The notes beneath the pieces are model-generated. The model ran no database searches, was not told the origin of the DNA, and saw only the letters and a list, made by a program, of their open reading frames with translations. A stretch of 63,946 nucleotides of DNA, taken from Bacteroidaceae bacterium. Lineage in GTDB: Bacteria > Bacteroidota > Bacteroidia > Bacteroidales > Bacteroidaceae. The position numbers and the translations under genes were made by a program. The stretch lies in the NCBI GenBank assembly GCA_024398665.1, contig JAKSIS010000011.1, forward strand, positions 1 through 63,946, in the 5' to 3' direction. How positions within the stretch are numbered: position 1 is the stretch's first letter; every line of letters starts with the position of its first letter. This document shows positions 24,814 through 34,100 of this stretch, piece after piece.

Positions 24814-25400
24814 AACTGATGCTCCAAAATATATTCCTTAATCTTGTTCACAGCGTAGTGATAGTTAGTTTTCAAAGTGTTTACACTGTCACCGACTATC
24901 GTATGTATCTCCTCATAGCTGAGGTCGTCGTAGTATCTCAAGTTGAATACCATCTTCTGCTTGGTTGGAAGCAGTGCAATTGCCTCCTGCAGCAGAATAA
25001 GGGTCTCATCGGCATCCGGACTGGCTTCCGCCCTTACACTGTCCTTCAGCGAATCACCCAGGTCATCAACGGAAACGTTGTACCCGGCCCTGTTCTTCAA
25101 TACCTTGAGAGCTTCATTGGTGGCTATCTTGTACAGCCAGGACGAAAGCGGGAATTCGTTCGAATACGTGCCGCGGTACTTGTACACGTTGATCATTGCC
25201 TCCTGCAGGGCGTCCTCGGCGTCATCATGCGCCACCACCATGCGCCGTATGTGCCAGTAAAGCTGTTCTCCATACTTCTTCATGATGAGGCGCACAGCCT
25301 CCTCCACGTGACTGTCATCACACAGCAGACGGGCAATGGATTCATCGCTCACCGAAAGGGATCCTTGACTGTTCATGCTGTCATTGCGGTCACGTTTCAT
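24810..25400 (-). CDS. ECF RNA polymerase sigma factor
   Basis: Extracytoplasmic-function sigma-70, 196 residues. Region 2 shows the DDAEDALQEAMINVYKY segment near residue 69 (the D-A-x-D-x-x-Q-E hallmark) and SSWLYKIATNEALKVLK. Region 4 shows LPTKQKMVFNLRYYDDLSYEEI with the helix-turn-helix VNTLKTNYHYA. The start may be residue 1 or Met9. It heads a three-gene operon with a membrane protein and a periplasmic protein. No SusC in the window carries the STN domain needed for classic transmembrane signalling, so this sigma factor probably serves envelope stress rather than direct xylan sensing. Confidence 0.93.
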   Translation of the reverse strand: MKRDRNDSMNSQGSLSVSDESIARLLCDDSHVEEAVRLIMKKYGEQLYWHIRRMVVAHDDAEDALQEAMINVYKYRGTYSNEFPLSSWLYKIATNEALKVLKNRAGYNVSVDDLGDSLKDSVRAEASPDADETLILLQEAIALLPTKQKMVFNLRYYDDLSYEEIHTIVGDSVNTLKTNYHYAVNKIKEYILEHQL

Positions 25401-25443
25401 CAGTACTATAAGATACTCTGTAAAAAGTTAAACGGTCTGGCGG

Positions 25444-25475
25444 AAAAAACATCGGACTGTATTTCAAGTCCGATG
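25444..25475 (-). terminator. Terminator of the GH30-GH43 transcript
   Basis: Minus-strand perfect 9-bp stem (25467-25475 with 25450-25458), 8-nt loop and a run of six T (A at 25444-25449 on the plus strand), 23 bp beyond the GH43 stop at 25498. Confidence 0.9.
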
Positions 25476-25497
25476 CTCTTTTCTGCGGATATTGTCA

Positions 25498-27126
25498 TCA
25501 GTATGCTGACTGGTGGAAATAGTCGAAGTCAGCGTAGCCCCCGGCCTGCTTTGTGGCATAGCTGTAGAGACCTGTGCGGTAGCCTGTGAAGTAATCAAGG
25601 CTGAAACTCATCTGGAGGGTGGCATCGACCTTGGTCCATGTCTTGCCGTCAAGAGAGTAGCTCATGAAGGCCTGGTCAGCACGTTCGCCCTCCTCCTGGG
25701 GAGTGAACACGTAGTTGATCTTAAGCCATACCTTGTCCTGAGCAAGAGGCATGCGCAGCGCTTCAGTGTCAGGGCTGGGCTGTTCGGCTCCGGCCTGCTG
25801 GGGTCCGCGACGGCGGCCCATGTTGCGGTGGGTCAGGGCTACAAGGCTCTTTGAACCGTCTTCAGCAACCTCAACGCCAATGGTGCAGTAGTTGCTCTGG
25901 AATGCCACTATTCCGGCCTTGTCACCGGGTTTCATGCCCGATGCGTCAAGCAGGACCTCACTCCAGCAGCGGGGACCTACGGTACGCTGGGTAAGAGTGT
26001 TGCGAGCGTTGGTGATGTCAGTTGCTATCTGACCGGTCTTAAGGCGCAGCCAGCCCTTGCGGTCTGTAAGTGACCATGCGCTGTCATCGGGCTTGTGGTT
26101 CCACTGCCAGATCACGTCAAGTTCATTCTTCTTGTAGTCGAATTCGTCATTGTCCCAAGTGCGGTTTTTGCCTGATTCCTTCAGATTGACCGTGAATTCC
26201 TTGACCGGCTTGGTGTCATCACCCAGAATGGGCCATCCGTCAACCCATTTTACGGGCTGCAGGGTCGGGATACGGCCTACTGCACCATGGTCCTGGAACA
26301 TTATTGCATACCAGTCACCGTTCTGGGTCTCAATGATGCCGCCCTGGGCCACACCGTCACCGCGTCCGTCAAATGCGCCGCTCAGGATAACCTTGCGCTC
26401 ATATTCGCCGAACAGGTCCTTTGAACGCCAGCAGGTTTCAGTACGCGGACCGCCGCTGGGCCAGTCAATCTCAAGAATGTAATAGTAATCCCCTATGTGA
26501 TAGATATGGGCACCTTCAGCGCGCAGGTTGAAGCCCTGACGGGGCGAATCAATGAGAACCTTCTCCTGTGCACCGGCCTTGATGGCTGAAGCGTCAGGTT
26601 CAAGTTCTATGATGCGGATTTCACCGTTGCCCCAAACCACGTAAAGATGACCGTCTTCGAACAGCATTGATGCGTCATGGAAGGCACGCGGTATGACCGT
26701 CTTCTCCCAGTTGCTCTTGGTTATGTCCTTGGTCTTGTAGATGAAGGTCTTGCCCTGGTCGTTGGCAATGAACAGTGCGTAATAGGTGCCGTCCACATAA
26801 CGCAGTGAAGTGGCCCACTGGCCCTTGCCGTATGCGTTGCGGCCGTTGCGCAGGTTGTAGGTGTCATCGTCATTCAGACAGTCGTAGACATAGCTTATCA
26901 GCTCCCAGTGGACAAGGTCCTTGGAGTGCATGATAGGTGCGCCCGGGCAGAAATACATGGTGGTTGAAACCATGTAGTAGTCATCACCTACACGTATCCA
27001 GTCATTGTCCGGAATATCGGTATAGGTAAGCGGATTGGTGCAGACTGTGGTCTTCTGTGCGGTACAGCTGTTTGACAGCGTGAGCACAGCCACGGAAAGA
27101 ACTGCAATTAAACTCTTGATTTTCAT
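25498..27126 (-). CDS. Secreted GH43 beta-xylosidase/arabinofuranosidase with C-terminal beta-sandwich
   Basis: 542 residues. The signal peptide ends at LSNSC, a possible but non-consensus lipobox. The five-blade propeller opens with TDIPDNDWIRVGDDYYMVSTTM (catalytic base Asp region, about residues 37-58), a layout like subfamily GH43_12. The general acid Glu is likely in RAEGAHIYHIGDYYY near residue 208. From about residue 320 a concanavalin-like C-terminal domain (WQWNHKPDD onwards) completes the fold, as in xylosidase-type GH43 enzymes. It is the last gene of the GH30-GH43-GH43 group, 33 bp after its neighbour, and should remove arabinose or xylose from xylan fragments. Exact specificity is not visible. 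Confidence 0.9.
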   Translation of the reverse strand: MKIKSLIAVLSVAVLTLSNSCTAQKTTVCTNPLTYTDIPDNDWIRVGDDYYMVSTTMYFCPGAPIMHSKDLVHWELISYVYDCLNDDDTYNLRNGRNAYGKGQWATSLRYVDGTYYALFIANDQGKTFIYKTKDITKSNWEKTVIPRAFHDASMLFEDGHLYVVWGNGEIRIIELEPDASAIKAGAQEKVLIDSPRQGFNLRAEGAHIYHIGDYYYILEIDWPSGGPRTETCWRSKDLFGEYERKVILSGAFDGRGDGVAQGGIIETQNGDWYAIMFQDHGAVGRIPTLQPVKWVDGWPILGDDTKPVKEFTVNLKESGKNRTWDNDEFDYKKNELDVIWQWNHKPDDSAWSLTDRKGWLRLKTGQIATDITNARNTLTQRTVGPRCWSEVLLDASGMKPGDKAGIVAFQSNYCTIGVEVAEDGSKSLVALTHRNMGRRRGPQQAGAEQPSPDTEALRMPLAQDKVWLKINYVFTPQEEGERADQAFMSYSLDGKTWTKVDATLQMSFSLDYFTGYRTGLYSYATKQAGGYADFDYFHQSAY

Positions 27127-27159
27127 GCTCTATTGTTATTAATATGGTTATTGATATGG

Positions 27160-28506
27160 TTATTCGAATGAAAGCCAGTCAACCTGGACATTGCCCTTGG
27201 AAGCCATGCGGACCTTGAGGTGATGTATACCGGTACCGGCACCCTTCACATCGGCAACGACTTCACTTGCATCGCTCTTTCCGCTTATCTTCACCTTTGA
27301 AATGACCTTGTCATCCTGAAGGATCTCAAGTGTTCCGGCTGACGGGGTGACGACCTTTACCTTGACTCTCTTGGGGGCCTTGGCAAAGTTCACGGTGTTG
27401 TACTTCACCCATGAACCCGGCTCATAGAATACGGTCTTCCAGCCGGCAAAGTAGTTGTCGGTGTCAAGATATGCAATGGAATCACCGCTCTGGGCAATTT
27501 CTGAATAGCGGTCAATCTGGATCTGGGTATCGGATTCAGTTACGCCTATGCCGCGCAGTGTGGGCTTGACCATGCGTATGCTTCCGTCGGGTTCAAAGAA
27601 GATTGAGTCAGCACAGACAGCACGGTTCTTGTCGAATTCAGGCGAATAGTCGTTGTGATGGTAGAACAGATAGGTCTGGCCCTTGAATTCGATGATTGAG
27701 TGGTGGTTGGTCCAGCACTTGTTCTCATGCTCTTCAAAGAACACGCCCATGAACTTGTAGGGGCCGAAAATGTTGTCAGCCATGCAGTATGCCAGAACTT
27801 CCTCAACGTTGCGTGCCCAGGGGAATGTCATGTAGTACTTGCCGTTGTGCTTGAACAGATACGGACCCTCAACAAGACCCTTGGTGGGAACTTCCTCAAC
27901 ACGGTGACGGTCTGCGGGGTCAGTCGATACTGACAGCCAGTCGTCATTCATCTTGGTGATGGTGATACCCGGCATTACCAGATAGCCGGTGCCGTCATCA
28001 TCGACAAAGATACAGGGATCAATGCCGCCTACACCCTCAAGAGGAGTGGGCTGCGGGATGTACGGACCCTGGGGATTGTGTGCAATTGCAACACCTACGC
28101 GGTTGCCGCCCATGCTGCGGCGTCCATCGGCGGTCTGCATTGCCCTGGCACCTGCCGGCCAGAAGAAATAGTAACTGCCGTTGTGTTCCTTGCAGTCAGG
28201 AGCCCACATTGAATAGCCCTTTTCATTTACCCAGGGAGCGGTCCACTGGTCAACTATTACGCCGTGGTCTTTCCAGTCAGTGAGGTTCTTTGATGAAAAC
28301 ACATGATAGTCTGCCATGCAGAACCAGTCCTTGCGGCCATACTCTGCGGGAGCCTTGATGTCATGTGAAGGGAATACGTACACTTCATCGCCCACGACAA
28401 GTGCGGACGGATCAGCCGAAAACTGGTCACGGATGATAGGGTTCTGTGCGGTTGCCAGTGTTGCAGTCATAGCAACTGCCATCACAGTCAGGATTCTTGT
28501 TTTCAT
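27160..28506 (-). CDS. Secreted GH43 with C-terminal CBM6
   Basis: 448 residues with a signal peptide (cleavage after ATAQ, residue 21). The catalytic Asp base is in FSADPSALV near residue 32, the pKa-tuning Asp in VGGIDPCIF near residue 160, and the general acid Glu in GLVEGPYLF near residue 213. From about residue 345 the sequence turns into a CBM6-like jelly roll (IAYLDTDNYFAGWKTVFYEPGSWV, then HLKVRMASKGNVQVDW at the end), expected to bind xylan chains. The GH43-CBM6 pairing is typical of arabinofuranosidases or xylanases acting on arabinoxylan. It sits between GH30 (26 bp gap) and another GH43 (33 bp gap), one transcript. Confidence 0.92.
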   Translation of the reverse strand: MKTRILTVMAVAMTATLATAQNPIIRDQFSADPSALVVGDEVYVFPSHDIKAPAEYGRKDWFCMADYHVFSSKNLTDWKDHGVIVDQWTAPWVNEKGYSMWAPDCKEHNGSYYFFWPAGARAMQTADGRRSMGGNRVGVAIAHNPQGPYIPQPTPLEGVGGIDPCIFVDDDGTGYLVMPGITITKMNDDWLSVSTDPADRHRVEEVPTKGLVEGPYLFKHNGKYYMTFPWARNVEEVLAYCMADNIFGPYKFMGVFFEEHENKCWTNHHSIIEFKGQTYLFYHHNDYSPEFDKNRAVCADSIFFEPDGSIRMVKPTLRGIGVTESDTQIQIDRYSEIAQSGDSIAYLDTDNYFAGWKTVFYEPGSWVKYNTVNFAKAPKRVKVKVVTPSAGTLEILQDDKVISKVKISGKSDASEVVADVKGAGTGIHHLKVRMASKGNVQVDWLSFE

Positions 28507-28532
28507 TCTGTTTGGTTTTTATGAGTTAATGA

Positions 28533-31046
28533 TCATTTCTTCACTTTTCTGACCGACCGGCTTCCGTCAGACCAGGTGCGGACTTCAATGTACAGCCCGT
28601 TCTCAGGATGCAGGCATTCCTTTCCGTTCAGGTCAAAGTACGATACTGATACAGGTAAGTTGGCTGGAGCGTCAACGCCGGTGTCAATCATGAATGTCAC
28701 CTTTATGGTCACCGGACCTGTCACTGTCTTCTTGAGCAGGTTGTCAGTTACAGATGCCGTGCAGTCCGTGCCGTTTACCGTGACGGATTCAAGCCTGTAG
28801 CCCGAATCCGGACTTATGTGCAGCATGAATGATGTCCTGTACTTGACAGGGTTCTCTTCAAGCGTGGCGGTTCCACCCTCACCGCATTCCACATCGACAC
28901 TGAATGCCTCAATGTCGAACTTTGCCTGCAGTGAACGGTTGCCTGTCACTACGAACGTATAGTTTTCATCTTCAGAAACCAGCTGGCGGTTCTCATACCA
29001 GCCCAGGAACTCGTAATGGCTCTTGTTGACCTTTGCCACTACAGTCAGCGTGTCAAGGTAGCGCGGATCACCCTGAATGAACGAACGCTTCATGCCGGCT
29101 GTTCCGCCTGCGGTAGCTGACAGGTCAATATTGAATACGCGTGGTACGAAAACGGCACTTACCGTATGCGGACCGTCAACCGGAAGCACATAGACCGAAT
29201 CAGCGCTTTCAATGGTGTCATTGTCAAGCACCCATTTGTCCACGCAGTATCCGTAGTCCGATATGGCTGTCAGGGTGTCCTTCTGTCCGTGCGCCAGCAA
29301 TCCTGCTCCGTCAACACGGCCATGCGGCGTTTCCGCAACATCCACCTTATACATATTGATTTCCACAACCGGAATGTAGGTCATGGGGGCGTCAACGGAA
29401 ACCGTCATTTCATTCTGCCATATTGAATCATTGCCTGAAATCCAGCACACGAAATGATAGCCTGTTTCAGGTTCAGCCTTGACAGTGACCATGCTGCCCG
29501 GTTCATACACACCGCTTCCAGTGACATTTGCATGCGGGTTTGCAGCCGCCAGGAGCGGGAACAGCTGTCCGCTGCCGAATACGGCCTTCAGACTGCGGTC
29601 ATTGTCAACTGTGAATGTATATACGCTGTCAGCGCTTACAAGTACGGTGTCCTGGAACCAGCCTGTGAAATACATGTCTGTATCAGGCGACGCTGTAACC
29701 GTGATTTCCTTTCCATATGGGAAAGTGCCGTTACCTGCAACGCTGCCGGGACCGTCGGCCGTCAGTTTTATCTTGCCTTCAGTGGCTCTTTTGAAAATGA
29801 AGGTGCATACGCTGTATGCGGGGACAGTCTCAATGGGCGCATCGGTCTTGGACTCATAGCTCAGGGACGTCTTCTTCATGTTCTGGGTTTCAGTCGTGAT
29901 TATCTTGCGGCCGGCATTGACGTCATAAGGCAGTTTGAATGTCATGTCAGTTTCACTTGAGGTTGGGTTCATGACCATGACCACAATGCTGTCACCCGTT
30001 ACCGAACGGTATGCAGACCCGTACATGCCCGTTGAACTGCCGCCCAGCGAAAGGTCCACGCGGGTAGTACCTGAAACGTACTTTGCGAAATGGGACAGTA
30101 TGTATCCGCGCTTGGTAATCTGACCGTCAACCGTACCGAACTGGCCGTCACCTATGCAGCCGTAGTATCGTTTCAGGGAATAGTGCACCCAGGCACTGAA
30201 ATCAGCCAGCATGGCATCATTCACGCTCTTTGCGAACAGGAACCCGTCATCAACCCAGTTTATGTTCTTGCCCTGCTGTTCCTGGCGTTCGTTAATGAGA
30301 TATTCTGTCATCCACACCTCCTTGCCCTTCTGTGCGGCCAGAGGGTACGAACCGCCGTTCCACCCGTAGAAATGCGTTCCTATGATATCAACCTCACGGC
30401 AGGCATCAGGATCGTTCAGGATGGGGTCAATATATGATGTCGTAAGGTGTACGTCTTCAGGACAGATTATATCGGCATTTATCCTGCTGCCGTAGTTCTT
30501 CAGGAAATTCACGAACTGCTGGCTTGTCCAGCGGCAGCTGGCATAGCTGGTGGTATAGTCCGCCTCATTCTGCAATGACACACCGTCCAGTTTGACACCA
30601 TTGTCCTTCATCTTCTGAATGAACTTGTTCAGGTGGTTGGCCCAGTCGCCGTAATGTGATTCAAGCAGCGCACCGCCGTTCGCCTCTTCACCGTTGTCCT
30701 TCCAGCTGGCTGGCGGGCTCCATGGTGACCCGAACACGTATGCACCGTATTTCTTTGCGCGCTTTGCATTGCCTACAGCACTCCCCCAGGACCATTCGCT
30801 GCTGCCAATGAATATACGCATTATATTGTACCCAAGCTGGCTGTCGGATTTTCCGTACATCTTGTCAATGTCTGCGTCACCAAGCCAGTATGACCACTGC
30901 GGACTGGGCGAGAACCCGCCGAAACCGGAAACATGCTGGTGCGTGACTGCCGTGTTGACCCTTGCCGTGGCTTTCCTGTTCTGGGAACTTGCATTCATGG
31001 GAATCATGAGACCCAATGCAAGGAGTATCCAAATATTCCGTTTCAT
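28533..31046 (-). CDS. GH30 xylanase with repeat domains and sorting tail
   Basis: About 837 residues from the ATG at 31046, chosen because the promoter -7 box (31072-31079) would put transcription start at or after the alternative start at 31067. After the signal peptide, the GH30 barrel carries the acid/base Glu in SLQNEADY (about residue 161) and the nucleophile Glu in VWMTEYLI (about residue 248). GH30 enzymes of this shape cut glucuronoxylan or xylan internally. From about residue 425, roughly five degenerate beta repeats of 65-75 residues follow (each with a G-x-G-x(n)-G-x-x-V-T-V-x-A-x-P-x-x-G-Y-x-F-x-x-W pattern), like bacterial surface repeats. The end (SYFDLNGKE to VRKVKK) resembles a type IX sorting tail. 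Confidence 0.9.
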   Translation of the reverse strand: MKRNIWILLALGLMIPMNASSQNRKATARVNTAVTHQHVSGFGGFSPSPQWSYWLGDADIDKMYGKSDSQLGYNIMRIFIGSSEWSWGSAVGNAKRAKKYGAYVFGSPWSPPASWKDNGEEANGGALLESHYGDWANHLNKFIQKMKDNGVKLDGVSLQNEADYTTSYASCRWTSQQFVNFLKNYGSRINADIICPEDVHLTTSYIDPILNDPDACREVDIIGTHFYGWNGGSYPLAAQKGKEVWMTEYLINERQEQQGKNINWVDDGFLFAKSVNDAMLADFSAWVHYSLKRYYGCIGDGQFGTVDGQITKRGYILSHFAKYVSGTTRVDLSLGGSSTGMYGSAYRSVTGDSIVVMVMNPTSSETDMTFKLPYDVNAGRKIITTETQNMKKTSLSYESKTDAPIETVPAYSVCTFIFKRATEGKIKLTADGPGSVAGNGTFPYGKEITVTASPDTDMYFTGWFQDTVLVSADSVYTFTVDNDRSLKAVFGSGQLFPLLAAANPHANVTGSGVYEPGSMVTVKAEPETGYHFVCWISGNDSIWQNEMTVSVDAPMTYIPVVEINMYKVDVAETPHGRVDGAGLLAHGQKDTLTAISDYGYCVDKWVLDNDTIESADSVYVLPVDGPHTVSAVFVPRVFNIDLSATAGGTAGMKRSFIQGDPRYLDTLTVVAKVNKSHYEFLGWYENRQLVSEDENYTFVVTGNRSLQAKFDIEAFSVDVECGEGGTATLEENPVKYRTSFMLHISPDSGYRLESVTVNGTDCTASVTDNLLKKTVTGPVTIKVTFMIDTGVDAPANLPVSVSYFDLNGKECLHPENGLYIEVRTWSDGSRSVRKVKK

Positions 31047-31071
31047 AAGCGTCAATTGATGGTTCAAATTT

Positions 31072-31079
31072 CAAAGGTA
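31072..31079 (-). promoter_or_regulatory. Candidate -7 box for GH30-GH43-GH43
   Basis: Minus-strand TACCTTTG, an exact TAnnTTTG match, 26 bases before the GH30 ATG and just after a terminator. The three hydrolase genes may therefore have their own transcript. Confidence 0.5.
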
Positions 31080-31113
31080 TTGAATTTTTGTCTTAAACTT
31101 CATGACATGGCAT

Positions 31114-31146
31114 AAAAAAAGACCGGCGGAGTCTCCCCCGCCGGTC
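31114..31146 (-). terminator. Terminator of the 1244-residue protein gene
   Basis: Minus-strand stem GACCGGCGG/CCGCCGGTC (31121-31129 with 31138-31146) followed by seven T (A at 31114-31120). The stem core is shared with the terminator at 34977-35007 of the tandem copy. Confidence 0.93.
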
Positions 31147-31179
31147 CAAACGTTATCAAATAACTGTGTTATCCGATGC

Positions 31180-34100
31180 TTACTTTACAAGAACCTTCTG
31201 AGCCTTGCCGTCAGTTACCTTGATGGCAATGCCTGCAGGATTCTTGACCTCTACGCCGTTCAGGTTGTAGAACTTGGCATCACTGTTCTGCTTGGTGGCA
31301 GGAACAATTGTGATGAGTTCGTTCAGAGCAGCCTGAGCTTCAGTAGCGGCAGCTTCGTACTGGAAGTTGTCATCAATGCCGGTCATGATGGCGGTGAAGT
31401 CGTAGATATAATCCCAACCGTTACCAGAACCGATAGAGTACTTGATTGATGCTTCACCTGCGGGCAGGAGAACTTCGTCCATTGTCAGGACACCTGTTGA
31501 CTTGGCCATGGTCATGGTTGAATCCATGCCTTCAGGTACGGTTACCTGGAATGTGCAGTTGTCAACACCGTGCTGTACGTTTGCACCCAGTGAGTATACG
31601 CCAACGGGCAGTCCGCTGATAGTACCTGAAATGACAGCACCTGATGTCCAGTCGCAAGACAGACCTGCGTCGAATACGGGAGCTTCAGTGTCCCAGTTGC
31701 GGCCTTCATTTCCTACATGTGCGCTTCCGAATACGCCGGATACTGTCCAGCCCGGGAATACGTTGTCAGTGAAGGTGATGTTGGTCTTCAGTCTGTAGCG
31801 CCATACACTGCTGTAAGAGTAGAAGTAGTACTCCATGTCTTCCTTAGCCATCACGTTGTACAGAGCGTAGTTGGTGATGAAAGGATAGAGTTCGATGTTC
31901 TCACCTGCGGGATCAAGTTCGCCGGCAGCGATGAGGCTGTAGATCTTGGCCTTGATAGCCTGCTTGTAGATCTCGGCCAGTTCCTGGTCGTCCTCAGTTG
32001 CAGATGCAAGGCGTGCTGCAACATCAGCGGCTGCTGAACCGAAGTCAACGTCATAAGCTTCAGCCAGTTCGGCAAGAGCCTTGATCTGCATGGTCTTTGC
32101 ACCGACAGCTGCGACAGCGTTGTTGTAACCTCTGCGACCTGCAAGCAGGGCTTCGGTAGCACCGGTAATTTCATCATCGGTAGCGGCAATCTTGTCAACG
32201 CTGTTGTACTTTTCATATGTTGAAACCATTTCAGCATATTCCTTGAACTGCTTCAGGGCACCTTCAGCTTCAATTGTGCTCAGGTTGTCAGCAACTTCCT
32301 GCTCATAAGCCTGAGTGATCTTGATACGGTTGTCAACTGCAGCGACAGCATCGTCAAGAATCTTCTTGACTGAAGCAACTGAATCATCGCTGAGAACAGT
32401 AGGATCAATTCCTGTGAACTTGGCGATAGCAGCCTTCAGAGCGATGTTGGCAGCGGTCTTGCCGTAAACGGTGTCAGTAGATTCAGCCTTTGCCTGGGCA
32501 GCATCGAATGATGTGTACATTGCATCAACTGCATCCATGCGCTTCTGCATGTTTGAAGTGGCAACGTTAAGGCTGTCGACTACGGTGTTGTAGCGTGAAG
32601 GCTTGGTATCGGAGAATCCGTTGTAGAATTTGATGAGAGCAACGAAGCTGTCATAGTATGCGCCGGTATACTTCTCAGATGTCTGAGCTGCAACGGCAGC
32701 CTTGTCCTGAGCCTTCTGATAAGCTGTGTTGAACTTGTCAATGTAAGCGTAAGCGCTTGAGAAGTTGTTCATCAGTCTTACAAAGTACAGTACACGACCG
32801 CCCTTATGACCGCCGCTCCATGAGTTTTCGTTGGGAAGTGTGAACTTCAGGGTGTAGTCACCTGCTGCGGGGAAAGCAACCTTGAAGCCGTTCTCGTCAA
32901 TTGCGGTGACCTGGCCGCCTTCATCGGGCTTGTTTTCAGAACCTTCTTCAGTGTATGATGCCAGTTCATTGCCTTCAGCGTCAACAATTGTCACAATCAT
33001 CTTGCAGGCATCGTTCCATGAACCCTTGTTGCAGCCTGATGTACCGAAGTATACGTTGTATGTATCGGCCTTGTCAATGCTGATAGTGTATGAAAGGACA
33101 GGTGCACCGTTGGGAACGTTGACACCGTAGAGACCGAACATGAGAGCCTTCTCATAGAGACCCTGGAATTCACCGACCTTCATTACGCAGCTTTCGTTTG
33201 TTGAGAAGCCGTCAATTTCAGTTGCCTGGTATTCCGATGTCTGCATGTTGTTGAAGTTGATTTCGCTCAGGATTTCAGGAGCTACATCGGCAGGACCGAA
33301 TGACAGTGACATGGTGTAGTCAGGACCCTTTTCATAGCTGTCCTCTTCACCTGCACGCATGTTCATGACAGTGAATTCATAGTCACCCTTCAGTTCACCG
33401 CTGCCCTGACGTGTGAAGGTTACGGTGTAGGTGTCTGCGTCATAAGCTGTGGGCAGGCAGTATTCTGACACGCCGGCAGCCTTGAGAGTTGCAAGAACGC
33501 CGTTGGTGTTCACACCGGCAGCAATGTCAACGTAAACTTCCTTTGAGAAGGTGACGTTGAAGTTCTTGGTAGCGGGATCCAGATTGAATGAACCGTTTTC
33601 AGGATCTGCGCTTGCAACGGTGGGAGGAAGGAATTCAAGTGAAGTTGCGAATACGTCGGGGTTCGGAAGAACGAACTCGTTCTCGAAGTTGGGAACCAGC
33701 TTGCCGGCGTCAACCCATTCGGTGTCAAGTGACTTGGGGTACAGTGAACCGGTGTACTTCAGAGCCAGCTTGGGATCATCAACAGGGTTGGTGAAGTTGA
33801 CCTTGATGTCCTTGTAGTAGTCGCAGTCGTCATCCAGCCACATGTAGAGATAACCGTCAGCGTGGTATTCAGCTGAAAGAACCTTGATTTCCATAGGTTC
33901 GGGACTCTGCTCCTCATCGATACCCATAACTGAGAAGTATTCACCCGGCAGCTTGATGGCTCCGTTGGGATCAGCCTTAGCCAGAGTGGCAAGGTTGGTC
34001 TCATAACCGAAGTCAACGCGGATGATATCGGCATTGCATTCAGCACCGCCAATCCATGACTTGTAAAGTGCAATGTCATCAACATAGAATGTCGAACCCG

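Noticed and set aside
24819-25589. A 256-codon plus-strand frame opposite the sigma factor
   Set aside because: Antisense shadow of an ECF gene with intact regions 2 and 4.
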